This document shows, one piece after another, positions 52,901 through 64,000 of a stretch of 64,000 bases of DNA. The translations under genes and the position numbers were made by a program. The notes below the pieces were generated by a model. That model worked only from the letters and a program-made list of their open reading frames with translations, searched no databases and was not told where the DNA came from. The DNA is taken from the NCBI GenBank assembly GCA_009760855.2, contig WPIO01000063.1, positions 1,793,001 through 1,857,000 on the forward strand, in the 5' to 3' direction. Within the stretch, counting starts at the first letter, position 1; each line of letters begins with the position of its first letter. The stretch is from Cristatella mucedo (Eukaryota; Bryozoa; Phylactolaemata; Cristatellidae).

Positions 52901-55900
52901 GCGATTGTCTACGGACCTGCCGCAGAGCGGAAAAGCTCGTTGCCAAAAGTCTTTAAAGCCAGGAGAACGGATGACCTCGGCTCATTATCTCGGCTCTAGC
53001 GAGGTCACACGAGCTGACTGACAGTATAAGTTGAGCGCAGCGGCGATTAGGCGACTAGACGAGGAAATGAAAATTGGGGTAACGTTTACTCGTATACAGC
53101 TTGCGACTAGAAGCCTTCCGAGAGTTCTTCCGAGACTAGGAACGCATGCTTTGTGCTCGACCGTCCTTGACTGCACTCCCCGAAATTTTCAAGCATAGAA
53201 AAATCATCTCACCTGCTGCCGATTCTATCATTTTCTTTAAATCGTCATTCCGCCACTACTTCAAAGCTGCTAACTTCGCATGCGTCCTCATAATTCCGCT
53301 GCGCTCCTCACTTTTTTCTACTGCTTGAGATGCGACCCATTGGCCACCGATCGCGAACCGAAAGCCGCAAACAAGGCTTTGAGAGGTCTTGAATGCACCG
53401 CAGACAGTTCTCTGGAGTAACAGTGGCCCTCGTGACCTCGCTTAGTTAAAAAGAAAGAGGTACACCAGATACATGCACACATTCAAAAATTGCTTAGCTT
53501 TGAACACTAATTGAGGGTGTCATAAGAAGCTTTTAAATACGAAGCGGTAGAAATGGCACTCTTCTGGGTATATCTATCGTCAACCATGCAGTCATATGCA
53601 TTTTCTCTTATCATACGATTTTCTACGCATATAGAAAGGTCACGGTTACCGGGAGGTAGTCGTGTGACCGATAGTGGAAACATTTTTGCTTCAATTCTGC
53701 TCTCGGAGAAAGTGACAATTCACGGAGAAAGTGACAATTTCTTTACACTCACTCAGAGGTTTCTCTGATCTCCGCGGTCCGTTCTCACAGTGGCGCCTCA
53801 CGACGGGGAGGCGAAGAACGGCAAGCGCCAGACGCACTCGCGCGCCGCAACACGGCGCCATCCAATTCCCCGGGATGAGTTCCCCGGCGGATGTACTCAC
53901 GATGTCCAACACCGGCACGCAGTTCATAATGATGACGACGACGGCAGCAGCCCTGCCCAGCGCCGACGCCATCCTTTCCGCAGGGCAGTAGTAGTACAGG
54001 TAGACGTAGAGCACCGACAGCAGCGCAGCAGCCGACAGCAGCACGAACAGCGGCCGCGTCTGCAAGCCAGCGAGAGCGGCGCTGGCAACTGCGGCCATAC
54101 TACCGGAAGCTGGCTCGGCGCACGCACCCAATCGCCGCTCAGGAACCGCGCGGCGACGGAACAAATAACTAGTCCTACGCGCGCGGGCTGCCGAGGGTCT
54201 CGTGTGGAGGCACAAACAACGACGAGGACGAATTCGGCAGCAAGCATGCAGCGGCGGCGACGGTGGGCCAAGGCGGCAACAGCAGCCGTAGAGGCCCCTC
54301 TTAACATTTCGCGTTTTAACATTTCGTGTAACTCACTAATCACGGACCTTCCTAGTTGTGCACTAAGACGTTTACAATTGGTCCAGAACCCTGCAGCTAG
54401 GCTTGTCTGTCTAGAATGTCTAAACTGTCCCATTGCACGACCTCTCGCCGACCACTGACCGTTAAGCTCAGAGGCTCGCAAACCCTTAGGCTGCAGGCGA
54501 ACGTGACGCTCGCAAGCGTAGACAACGTGGACGCGTACGAGCGTACGTGCGTTCATGAGAGGCTAAGCGGGAAACAGTCGGACTTCCAGGGCGTACGCAG
54601 TGGAGACCGATTAGCGGCGATTGGTGTAACCTTGACATTTCCCAGGCCCAAAATCATACCAGCCTGGAGACATCTTTAGCGGGCATGGGACCCTTGCATG
54701 CGGGGCTCTTGGCCGTCCAGCCCTCTCGCCGGGTCCCGGTTGGTCCATGACTTTCGTGAAGCAGCTAGCAAGCACATGGCGCCCCCCCCCGCCCCGACGG
54801 CGGCAGTTAGATGGCGGCAGCCGGTATGAGAGTCGTTCGTCGACGTTCTCCGGCACCGGACTACTGGCCGTAGCCACGAAGGAAATCAACCCAACCCTCG
54901 CATCAAGAATTAAACGCTTCCCATTCAAAAACCTAACTGTCAAGGGCCAAGAAAGAATTAATTCTCTGAGGACGCAATACAAACGTCTTGTTATTATTAT
55001 TAATATTATTACCATCGCAGAAACAGTCTAGATAAATCTGGCCGTCGTGCGGTCGTTAGTTTTTCTACCGTTCCACTCGTCGCAGGAAATCGGTCGTGTG
55101 ACCTTTACATTCGAGGCGGGCTGCAATTGCACCTGTTCAAGATCGCGGTTTAGTCCTCACTGAAAATTGATGGGAAAGCGCTGGGCGTACAATGAGACGG
55201 CGAATGGCAGCGACTCCAGCAATCACCTTCATCACCTAGCTGCCAGTTCGAGTGGCACATCGCATCGAACTCATTTAATTTCATATCGCCACTTAACAGT
55301 AGCACAACGGGCGATTAGCCAAGGTTAACTCCTGCGAAAAAAAACCGTTTACATTTTAACCATTGTGCTGGGCAAGTCGCTGTCGTGCAAGTGAGCAGTG
55401 CAATTTCGCAACTGCAGCACAACCGACAGCCGTATTTATCTAGCGCTAAGACACTCCCGTGAAATATCCAAGCGCTCGGTAGGAATGAAAGAAAAACGCT
55501 TTGCTGGTATCGGGAATTGGACCGACTGCCTCAATCCGGCCAAGGCCAGCCTAGCCGCTGGCCTTCGCCGGCAGCCGCATGCAGCGACCATCGCGAATTG
55601 GCCAATCGGACATTCGCGAAGATGCCTACCGCGGGCGAATATCAAATATGGCGAAAGCCACTCAGCCGAGCGCATCCGAGAGGGCAGCTCAGGCCCGCGA
55701 CCTGAGGACAGGCGACTGCAAGCCGTCTACGCGCCGGCCGCAGGTCAATCAACGACGCCGCGGGGCCACTGCGCCGCCGTGCCTAACCTTCTGCGGCGTG
55801 ACGTATAAGAACGAGCCGATGTAGAAGCAGTTAATGGCGACTCCGAGAAGATTGAGAAGAATGAGCACGCTGTTGTCCATCAGCAGTCCGTAGTGTAGGA

Positions 55901-58161
55901 AACCGATCGCGCTGAAGCAGGAGCGAGGTTCGAGACCGAGGCGCGGCTTCTGCGGCCGCTGCCAGCCCTCGGGAGGAGGAAGCCGCGCGTCAGCACGCGT
56001 CAGCAGCACGCATACGCGCCACACCGCCCGAGCAAGGCGTCTCACCCGAATTGCGCCATCACGAAGAACAGAAATGGAACGTTCTGAACGTTCCTCGTCT
56101 TCAGCATCTGAACGGCCAGCGGCCTGCAACGTAAGTCGCGGCGTCCGGCGTCGCTACGGCGACGCTCCATAGGCACATAGGCCCTGAGGTGCACTATACC
56201 GGACGGAGCCCTAAACTCGGCGGGAAGGAAGACACGGGGTTCGGGCAGGTCTGGGCAAGGTTGTCGAGCAGCTGATTTAACAGCCTCCTTTGTACAGCGG
56301 CCTTATCGGGCTTTCACGGCCGCTTGCAGTTGGCAATAAAGAAAAGAATTGTCCAGCTGCAGGATTAGAACCCACGACTTCGGTCGTGAAGAGCGAGCAC
56401 CTTACCCTCTGGACTATCATGACAGGCGCCCCGCGGGGGGGGGGAGCACTAGCGGCAAGCACCGGCTTTCACTACCGTAACCTGCAGCAGCCAGCCCCTA
56501 CCTCAGCACAAACTACTTGCGAGCGTCAAAAAATAGTAATAAGCCAATTAAAAAAATAGTAATAATCTTGCGCAGCCCTTTGCTTATCGTTGTCCGAATC
56601 TCGAGGAGCAAGTTCGTCGGATGTTTCCCGGCGGAACAAAATCTAGAAGTAGTCGAGACCCGCTGTACGTAAGTATATACGCAAGTAAATACGTAAATCC
56701 AGCCTCAGCGGTCCTAGCTGCAACCGAATCCCGGTTCCCGCTACAAATGATTCGTTTAACCATCGCGTATTTTGCTCGTCCGAAAAGAACGGTTTTAGGT
56801 GTCTGCGTTAAACTATTCTATCAACAACGCCCTGCTTCAAGTGCACGATGGCGTGTACTTGAAGCTGAGTTCGAAGGAGGAGGGATGCAGCGACTACGCA
56901 GGTCGGGCATCCGCTGCTTCAGTGCTGCTTTCTCGTTCCCTCGCGGTCACTTCTCTCAGGGGCGCATTTCAAGGCCTGGGTATGTCGTGCTCACTACACG
57001 CGGACTTCACTTCGCCGAGTCTATACAATAGCTGCACGCAAATTTACGCGTCCATTACAAGTCCTTCTCGCAAGTAATGGTCGCCATCTTGCCGCGTGAC
57101 GGACACACGCATGGACTTTCTCGCTTTAATTAATAGATAGTAGCACAATAAATTAAGTATGGTATTCGATAACTGCGAGAACGCGTTGCTTTTTCTCATT
57201 TCAACCAGTGCGCACGCTTTTGGTCACACAAACGTTCGATATTTACTCGACATGCCGGTGATAAAGGCCGTGATGGCGGCCGCCCCAGCCGTCCAAGTGC
57301 TCTAAGCGTTTTTGAGTGTGCGTCCGTCTGGACAGGCCGTGGCTGAAGCAAGAAGCCAAAGCGCTTATTCTCGGTCTGTGCTCGATTAATACACGTAAAG
57401 GAGCCGCTTCGCTGCGTGCGACTGCGAACCTCCGGCCCTGCCTGCCTGCGCTCGGTCTCAACTCTCGCAAGCCCGAGCTTGCACTGCAGCTTATGTGAGA
57501 CTGCACCAACGCTGGGAAAGGCCGACAAGGTCAGCGCACCACGGAGGAGCCGCGCAATGCTCCTCGTGCGACCAATCGGCCAACCAACGGTCAAAGCTGG
57601 CTTTCTAAAGCCTACAGCCGCACGTCGAAGCCAGCACGTGCAGCCAGCACTGGCGGCCGCTCCAGACGCCGGTGACGGAGGAGCGGAGGCAGGCGCCGCA
57701 CCGACGGCTTGCGCTACGACGTGGCTGCAGCCGCAGGCAGCACCACCGCAGCCGCCGCTCGATAAGGCCCCAATGCCGACTGAACAAATAGTCGCGAGAG
57801 AGCTCCCCCCCTGCCCACCGATGTCCGTTGCCCTCAACGAAGATGATGGGCGGCAAGAAAGCGCTCAAATCCGGCGGGAGCGGCGGCTGGGCTGCGGGCG
57901 GCTCGCTGTACGGAGATCGCCGCCGGTAGACGCCGAGCTCCGGCAAGCGACCCAGGCAACCGAGAAATCCAGGCAATTGAGCGCAGGGCCTCGACAGGAG
58001 GCGTCGCAGGCTAGGATTTAGGGTCAAATTGGGGGGCGGCGGGCGGCGGTGGCAGCAGTTTCTGTGGCCAGTTGCAGACGTGCGAGTACTCACACGCCAG
58101 AGACCATGTTCATCACGCTGGCTATGCGGACGAGGTAGCCTAGAAGCTCTACGGTGTCCAT
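49831..58161 (-). CDS. SWEET1: SWEET sugar transporter (MtN3/saliva family), complete, six exons, 216 residues
   Basis: SWEET proteins move sugars down their gradient across plasma or Golgi membranes; animals usually have a single gene. Coding exons in order: 58161-58094, 56123-56046, 55911-55788, 54059-53901, 52703-52587, 49935-49831. Every junction is a GT-AG intron and every phase agrees. The protein has seven hydrophobic segments (about 5-25, 39-58, 62-86, 92-114, 119-141, 156-174, 184-203) arranged as two MtN3 repeats. Repeat 1 has SGVPLAVQMLKTRNVQNVPF; repeat 2 has LDIATTMKTKSADFDRIM, then CGLWFLYG and the PN motif with VVLYPR. The start Met precedes DTVELLGYL; upstream in-frame Mets add only a basic, non-membrane leader. 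Repeat 2 is the more divergent: a Pro commonly follows KT-S in the family, and here the sequence is SADFD. Fairly diverged from vertebrate SLC50A1. Confidence 0.9.
51178..51330 (+). mobile_element. tRNA-derived SINE copy
   Basis: A-box region GGTTTGGCCCAGGGGTTAAGG, B box GGGCTGGAGTCC (from 51256), tail with AAGCGCCTTGATAGAGC and AAGTTCTCTTG. Lies in the last SWEET intron. Confidence 0.65.
51480..51650 (-). mobile_element. tRNA-derived SINE copy, second subfamily
   Basis: Minus-strand B box GGTTCGAATCCGG (near 51571-51583). Shares 3' sequence (plus-strand TGATTTAACAGCCTC) with the copy at 56270, so the two form a distinct subfamily. Confidence 0.6.
52587..52703 (-). CDS. SWEET1: SWEET exon 5
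   Basis: Acceptor tttag, donor ATTTAC|gtgagt; phase 0. Encodes TMKTKSADFDRIMLLAGMVT and the WFLYG motif of TM6. Confidence 0.9.
53901..54059 (-). CDS. SWEET1: SWEET exon 4
   Basis: Acceptor ggcttgcag, donor GACATC|gtgagt; phase 0. Encodes TM4 and TM5 (53 residues, RPLFVLLSAAALLSVLYVYL onward, to CVPVLDI). Confidence 0.9.
54290..55015 (+). mobile_element. Decayed L2/CR1-like LINE 3' end
   Basis: Encodes CNSLITDLPSCALRRLQLVQ then NPAARLVC, the C-terminal reverse-transcriptase landmark of L2/CR1-type LINEs. Further on comes a degraded FK-rich end (SRIKRFPFKNL) and the tail AATTCTCTGAGGACGC with ATTATTATTA. Inside SWEET intron 3; multiple breaks. Confidence 0.55.
55788..55911 (-). CDS. SWEET1: SWEET exon 3
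   Basis: Acceptor ctgcttcag, donor CAGAAG|gttagg. Encodes TM2 end and TM3 (FLHYGLLMDNSVLILLNLLG). Confidence 0.92.
56046..56123 (-). CDS. SWEET1: SWEET exon 2
   Basis: Acceptor tacgttgcag, donor AATTCGG|gtgaga. Encodes PLAVQMLKTRNVQNVPFLFF, which includes the TM1-TM2 loop signature. A second AG 16 bases in would drop five conserved residues. Confidence 0.9.
56270..56430 (-). mobile_element. tRNA-derived SINE copy, second subfamily
   Basis: Minus-strand B box GGGTTCTAATCC (56362-56373). Shares the TGATTTAACAGCCTC end with the copy at 51480. Confidence 0.6.
56430..58093 (-). other. SWEET intron 1, remainder
   Basis: GC-rich in 57.2-58.0 kb with long open frames of low-complexity Ala/Gly/Pro composition on both strands and no splice or homology support. 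Confidence 0.5.
58094..58161 (-). CDS. SWEET1: SWEET exon 1
   Basis: Start codon at 58161; donor GGCGT|gtgagt. Encodes MDTVELLGYLVRIASVMNMV and the start of TM1. The split codon is completed by the next exon to give SGVPLAV. Confidence 0.88.
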
Positions 58162-58604
58162 GGCGAGAACGGCCCGAGTGCGTGTAGCATGAGCGCAGCC
58201 GTGCCCGGCCACAATGGGCTTGCGGCGCACCCGCGGCTGGCGGCTCCGCGGTCGCCCTCCCGCCGGCGAGAGGTCAAGGCGCAGATTCGTGGCGCAGTTG
58301 GCAGCGATAGCGGGCAGCGTAGCCAGCAGGGGGCGGAGCGGGGGGCGGAGTCTCTCCCTCATTTACCGGAAGCTCTTTACATCCGTCACATTTGATTTCC
58401 ATTTCGAGAGCTCTCAGATGCGTTCTGGTTCTCTGCGATGTTCTTAGGGTTCGGTTAGTGGTCTGCTCTGACCTAAGTAACGCAATTAGTAGCCTCGATT
58501 CGGCCACTCGGTGGGCGTTCTCGGAGATCGTTCGAGGAGTATTACGATGCCGCTGGCATTACACGTCGGAAGTGAAAGTGAGGAACTGCGAGTGTGAGAT
58601 GTGG

Positions 58605-58735
58605 CCTTGGTCTTGGAGGAGCCTAGGGGTCAGGTGCTCGCCCTTCGTGATCGAGGTCTTGGGTTCGAGTCTTGGAGCTCGAGTACCCTGAATGCCGACT
58701 GCAAACTGGGGTTGCTTTCTCAATTATTGGCCTAA
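58605..58735 (+). mobile_element. tRNA-derived SINE copy
   Basis: B box GGGTTCGAGTCTTG from 58661, preceded by a degenerate A box; the tail is truncated after CCTGAATGCCG. About 440 bp upstream of the SWEET start codon. Confidence 0.55.
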
Positions 58736-58902
58736 CTACAGTCTTTTTTTAAAGGGGCAGGGACATCAAATGAGGTTAATTACATATTTATTGTGTTAGT
58801 TATGTATGGCAGCAGCAGATCTGTACATCGTAGAACTAGGACATTGGGTATAGGGTCTAGAGAACTAGTAGTCTTTTTTGATTGGGAGATGAATTTTAGG
58901 AT

Positions 58903-59160
58903 TTAATGTATCTCTGTCTGTAACTGCACAAAGCCACAAAGACTATATGGGTGTTATGCAGGAGAGCTTTTTTATAGCGCACTGACAGCCAAAGCGGCTT
59001 TCTGTACGCATTCGGTGGCCAACAGACTTTATCTCACGAAACAAAGAGAAAGTAAGAAGTATGGCTGAGTCAGGAGGACAGTTGATGTAGTGAGTAGCAT
59101 GAAAGCAGCAGCTCAGGACGGCTTGAAAGGATGTGCCACAGTCGGCAGCAGGCGAGTATA
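58903..59160 (+). repeat. Dispersed repeat family R1, copy 3
   Basis: Shares TAATGTATCTC and GTCTGTAACT with copy 2 and the later GCTGAGTCAG and GTGAGTAGCATG segments with copy 1. Abuts the LINE remnant at 59190. Confidence 0.75.
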
Positions 59161-59189
59161 TGTCGTTGCAAGAATCGTGAACGTGAGCT

Positions 59190-60120
59190 CCTAAGTATAG
59201 GACCTGCTTATCCGTGGATCAACCAGCAGCCATACTAGCTCTTTTAGCAAAGGAGACACATGGTTAAACCTCTGGGATTTGCAAACTAGCCTTGCAGCCA
59301 TATTCATCGCCAGATGTAGTGGCCTGGTGGCTTTTTTCGGTAGCCCAGCCAAAAGGGAATTACAATAATCTGCCGGAGACAAAACTAAGGAGCTAGTTAA
59401 ATTTTTTGCAAGCCACCATGGAAGAAGTTCCTAATCTTAGATGGGGATCGGACGTGATGGTTAGCTGTGGAAGCAGTCTTCTTAACAAAGCTTCCAAAAC
59501 TTAGGCAGCTGTCAAAGACGACACTTAAATTCCGATCAGATGATGATCGTACAACAGCATTACCTATTAGAAGAGCAAAGCCTTCTAGTCCAGCCACACG
59601 CTTAGGGTGTTTTTAAAGCAGCAGTTTAGTTTTATCGTCGTTTACGTTTACTTTGAGGAAATTTGCTCCATCCAGGATCGAATGTCGGAAAGGTGAGCAT
59701 TTGGTTTATCAGTCGCTACAGCAGATTCCGACGGTTTAAATGACACTTACAGCTGAATATAGTCAAAATAAAGGTTATATCCTTTTCCATGGACCCGAAT
59801 CACTTTTACCAGAGGTTGAGTATAAATAGAGAACAGTAAAAGAGCGAGGACGGACCCTTGAAGGACTCGTCATAAGCATGGGGTCACTCACGGTCTTCTT
59901 GAATGTAGACATTGAGTTGTTGCACGGAATTGAGGGAGAAGAGTCCTACGTGGGCTGCGATTGACTGACAGGAGTCCAGTGAGAATTCTGCTATCTGAGC
60001 GATGGACTACCTGATCTTGTCTAATTTGTTGAAATGAAGCTAGAGAAGCGATCTGCTAGACCGCCACAAGGATTGGTTGGTAAGAAGCTAACCTAGGAGC
60101 GGTTAAGGAGAGGGTTGATC
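59190..60120 (-). mobile_element. Dead L2/CR1-like LINE reverse-transcriptase remnant
   Basis: In order on the minus strand: QGSVLA with LLFSIYTQPL; a catalytic-box region where FDYIQL followed by a stop stands in place of the usual ADDTQLY; HLSDIRSWMEQISSK; LSVVFDSCLSF; and DYCNSLLAGLPKKATRPLHL with MAARLVC. Frame shifts and stops separate these blocks, and the 3' end is cut off near 59190. Confidence 0.8.
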
Positions 60121-60334
60121 GTAGACATCAAGCATTTTTTGATTGTCTATCCGTGATTAAACAATATTTTTGTATACAAGCTAGACTTGGTCTGTGCTAG
60201 GATGGATCGGTATGATCTGCAGTAGTCCTGGTGTGCCTGTCGATGGCCACTCAGCCCAGATCTTGTGTATGCGTTCTCAAGTGATGCTTGCTTTCATTGA
60301 GCATGCTACCACTAACCATTCGGACCATGCTTCT

Positions 60335-60475
60335 TTTGCACCATATGCAAAGTTCCTAGAAAAATACTAAGTTCTCTGATGGCGCTTTACAAATATATTA
60401 CTATTATTTTTATACTATATATATTATTATTTTATTTTATATTATTATTATTTATATTATTTATTATATTATAAG
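60335..60475 (+). mobile_element. SINE/LINE 3' tail with (TTA)n
   Basis: Reads CAAAGTTCCTAGAAAAATAC, then AAGTTCTCTGATGGCGCTTT and an AT-only run. Confidence 0.5.
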
Positions 60476-60896
60476 CTTTCGCTTAGTAGATCTAGCTAGT
60501 TGAATGTCTGTGGTAAACCGTAGGCCGTCTAGGTAATGGCGCATAGTTTGCTTAGTCAGAGGCATTTTTTCAAGTGGCTTTAACGGGTGCGACGGGTCTT
60601 TGCTCGAGTACCCTTGCCCTGCTGTGTGCTCAGCTTTGCCTACATCGTGCGTTCGATGCTACCCACCTCTCCTAATTATGCCCAATCGCCTTAACGTCCG
60701 GGCGAGCGTGCTTCAGCTGACGTCAGCTGGTGCTGGGAGCTGGGCAAGAAAGGATCTGCACCAGAGTCTCGCGCGGTGCCGTCAGGCTCATGACGTAGGT
60801 CGATTTTAGCCTTCATTGTTCTTAGTTTTTTAAGGATGGGGCGCCGCTCGCTCAGGGTTCCCTCTTCTCTTCGGCTGGCCTTCGGCTGCATTCCAA

Positions 60897-60897
<1 letters not shown>

Positions 60898-60955
<58 letters not shown>
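60898..60955 (+). repeat. (CCG)n trinucleotide run
   Basis: About 19 units. Lies in an open frame (60836-61408) that would encode polyproline, but no splice, start or homology support makes it a gene. Confidence 0.85.
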
Positions 60956-60956
<1 letters not shown>

Positions 60957-61408
60957 TAGTTGCAGGACTCGTTGTCTCTAAAAAGCGAGGGGGGAGCGCG
61001 GACCAGCGATTGACAGAGCGAGTCAGCGCCAGGAGAATTCGGTGGACGCTACCGAATATGTTCGCAAAGCGCCCGTGGCTCGCATTTTGTATCTATGCGT
61101 TTGTGTGTACGCTCGCGTGGTCCCTGTGTAGGGATTTGCCGCTGCAAACTAGTTGGTTCGGTGCAGTGGATGCAGTGGATGCAGAGGATGCGTTTCGTCG
61201 TAGGCGAAACGGCCCCCAGTGTCTATGCCTTGACGAAGGTGGAAGCGGAGCTCAAGTTCTCCGGTCAAGGTCTAAGTTCCGGTTGTTGGGGCCCCTCCGT
61301 CTATTTAGATCGCTCTCTACTAGAGACGTAGGTGGTTTAAGTGTGGGGAGCTATTTCCCCCGTAAGAGTGCTTGTTTCGTTGAGAACCCTCAAGGGTTGT
61401 GGGGGTAA

Positions 61409-63095
61409 AACTGAACTAGACGCGCAGTGACATTACTCGCATGCGAATAAAGTTAAGTAAAATCCCCTTTTTTCGTGCGCGTGTCTCGTTCGAATTCACG
61501 CCACGAGCTCAAGATCGCTTAGTAACGGTATGCAGGTTGGTTCCAGAAACGCTCTTTCTCATGGCCACCTCTTATCGACTCTCGCCGATTCGCATTCTAC
61601 AGTAGGCCGCGCCGCTTGGTAAGCGGCAGGTTAAGTCTTCTCCGCCTAGCCTTCGGCTTTACAAAAACCGAAATCAAAAATCCCAAACGAAGTTTGCTTT
61701 AGTGTATCGAGCACGTTTTTTCAAAGGCCTTTCTTTCTGCGGGCCATTCACTACAGCAGAAATGAATACTAAATGCAGCAAATGCAAGCACTCTCCGAGC
61801 GCCGATTTATGTAAGCGAATAATAATAACAATAATAATGAAAACAATAATTCGTTCGAACAGCGCCCTAATCTCTATCCAGGCGATTTGCAACTCGGTGC
61901 AAGAGAATCAATTGTCGATCGTAAATTATATGCGCGGTGTCGTGCTCGGAAAAACCAGAAAGCAAGAATAATGCTTAGGCCGGCATGCTAGAGCGTGCGA
62001 GACGACACGCGGGGCCAGCGGATTAGGAGGACTTTATCAGTTTATTAATATTTTACACGCACTGAATCGTGCGCAGAGAAGGGCGAAAAGTATTCAGGAA
62101 CAAAAAAGATACGTTCACCGGGGCCTTCACTAGTGAAAGCTGACCAGAAAAAATGCGTCCTCAGCTGAACTTACAAGATGCAGTGTTGCTGCAGGTTGTG
62201 ATAGTAGCCGGAAGCAAGTTTCAGAATTTCGGTGTATACGAACGAATGAAGCTCGATCGCCAAAAGATTTTAATTTAGCGCGAGGCGACTGGATGCTGAG
62301 GAGCAGGAGGTATGAGAGGAGCGTGAAGATTGCATGGCTGGGGATTCGGAGCGAGCCAGTAGAGTCCAGGCAGAAGTGGTGCCCGATGGGATCGCTACGC
62401 CGTTGGCTGCAGACCAGACTGGGCTGCATAGTTGCCAGACTCGCGGACGGAAGACACGCGGACATACCTGGCCAGTACACCCAGTTTGACTGAGCACCTC
62501 TGCACAAATGGAAGCGAAGCTCAGATTAGTAATAGACAAGCAAAAAGCGGACATATACGATATTTAAAAGGCGCCGGGAGACAATTCTTAAAACGATTTG
62601 CAGCGCAGTAGGCAACAATTAGCTATTGTCGGGCCATCGTTTGGCAGACTCAAACGAATGGCCTCTGCAGATGGAGCCGACCGGCCGACCTACCTAAACA
62701 CCCTTAGGTACGGATTATACGCGAGATCATTAAACACGATCTTTAAGATGACTTATTGTCGAATATGCAACTATCTATGTTTATATTTACATGTTATATT
62801 TTTTGCGCGTTGAATGTTCATGTTGCTTTGCAAATGTCAGCTACGAATGTGTGCTGTGTGCATACCCTGCCGCAATCACTGGCGGGCAAGGCCCAAGGCC
62901 ATGAATCCACACGCAACCTTGGACAATCAGGTCTTCAAATTGAAGGGTTACAAAACAAAACGCCTTCTCGGGGCACTTTTTTCTTTTACGTCCTACCTTA
63001 CAGAGGTTTCCGGGCTGGTTTTTCTTTTGCGTTAGTTTTCTTTAGAAACTGGGAGGCTTATCTACGGACCAGATCATTAGCTGCCCAATTTGTGT
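61409..63095. other. No gene recognised
   Basis: Mixed composition; AATAAAGTTAAG at 61446 could be a poly(A) site of an unknown transcript. A splice-flanked minus-strand open stretch at 62130-62520 is discussed under findings. Confidence 0.4.
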
Positions 63096-63400
63096 AGAGT
63101 AATAATGATACTGATAAATTTGTATAGCACCTTTAAAAAAGTAAATATATTTATATACATTTTTATCTTGATGAGAGAGAAGAATACCACGATATTTTAA
63201 ATATAAAATGTGCAAGTCCAGCATGCGTAAGGAACAATCTGTGCTGACGGAGCTGAGGCTGCGAGGAATTGGGATGTCAGTCTCAACTTATTTTGGACGT
63301 CGTTAGACAGGATATGTAGTGATGCCAGTCGTAGCGAGTTCCGTGCTTTTTGAGCACAGGAACTGAAGTAACTGTCTCCATAGGATTTGAGATTGGTTAG
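63096..63400 (-). mobile_element. Decayed LINE 3' end
   Basis: Minus strand encodes SYGDSYFSSCAQKARNSL, a corrupted form of the YGDRAFS-APKLWNSLP motif at the end of L2/CR1 ORF2, and finishes with GGTGCTATACAAATTTATCA and ATTATTA. Confidence 0.6.
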
Positions 63401-64000
63401 AGAGATACAGCTACAGCGACCCGAGTTTTAAGCCACCCATTCTTGGTTCCATAATTTTATCTCTAAGGCCATAAATTTCCCTTGTGTAAGAAGTTTCCTT
63501 ATCATTACAGTGATTGCAGGAGATACTCTTAAATATAAAAGCACATTACTATGATTCTAGTAGTTAAGTTCACTTCTCTTCCAAGTTGACTAATTTTTAA
63601 ATAGTTCAACACATTTGATGAACTTGCGTAGCTTTCAGTAAATTTCTAAATGCGATTGATGAGCTGGATTAAGCGAAAATAGCTTCAAAAGGTCTGGTTT
63701 AAAGTCTAATTGAGTCTCCAATCATCCTTTTCAGGAACATGGAATCAATCGCTTGGGCGGAAAGATTTGCATGAAGGCACGAAAAGCGTTTTCAGCCAAG
63801 TTTTCCAAGTATTAGAAATGCAGATATGTTTGATAAATATTTATTCTAGAAATACAATCCTATGCTTGGCAAGCAATTTTCATAGTGCAAGATCAGACTA
63901 ATGAGACAGTTTCTTCCGTTTCATCCTACATCCAAGGTAACTAACTCCTGAAACATAGGGTGTCAGCTCATTGTGCTACTAATTCGCAAGTCCAAACTTC
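63401..64000. other. AT-rich end of the window
   Basis: No coding, splice or repeat signal that I can support. Confidence 0.4.

Noticed and set aside
57196-57837. 213-residue minus-strand open frame in SWEET intron 1
   Set aside because: Low-complexity Ala/Gly/Cys composition in GC-rich DNA, no splice context, no recognisable domain.
60836-61408. 190-residue polyproline open frame
   Set aside because: It is produced by the (CCG)n run; no conserved region, splice sites or homology.
61430-61560. Possible solo LTR (AATAAA and a TGGTTCCAG motif resembling a primer-binding site)
   Set aside because: No paired terminal repeat or target duplication could be found.

Overview
The window is animal nuclear DNA: split genes with GT-AG (and two probable GC-AG) introns, polyadenylation signals, a pericentrin/AKAP9-type PACT domain, a SWEET sugar transporter, tRNA-derived SINEs, decayed L2/CR1-like LINEs and long pyrimidine microsatellites. 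The lineage cannot be fixed by eye. An invertebrate is likely, because the SWEET protein is diverged and the repeats are not ones I recognise from vertebrates. Exons are very GC- and CpG-rich and encode Ala/Arg/Glu/Leu-rich coiled coils; introns are much more AT-rich and full of repeats.

Layout. (1) 47-15052, plus strand: 17 internal exons with matching phases from a coiled-coil gene that starts before the window. (2) 17446-26183, plus: a second coiled-coil coding unit with its own ATG, a 3.6 kb exon, a stop codon and a nearby AATAAA. (3) 26747-46586, plus: 23 exons of a coiled-coil protein ending in a PACT domain (exons at 42347, 42856 and 45371), the centrosome-targeting module of the pericentrin/AKAP9 family. 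(4) 49831-58161, minus: a complete six-exon SWEET transporter of 216 residues, convergent with unit 3. (5) 58.2-64 kb: repeats, including a dead LINE and LINE/SINE tails; no gene recognised.

Units 1-3 lie head to tail on one strand and look like the same kind of protein. Unit 2 closes with a stop before unit 3. The last exon of unit 1 and the first of unit 3 are both phase 0, so units 1 and 3 could be one pericentrin-like gene with unit 2 nested in an intron. Alternatively units 1 and 2 are one gene and unit 3 another. Transcript data are needed to decide. All exon calls come from reading frame, splice motif and phase agreement read by eye; no alignment was run. Family assignments rest on recognised motifs.
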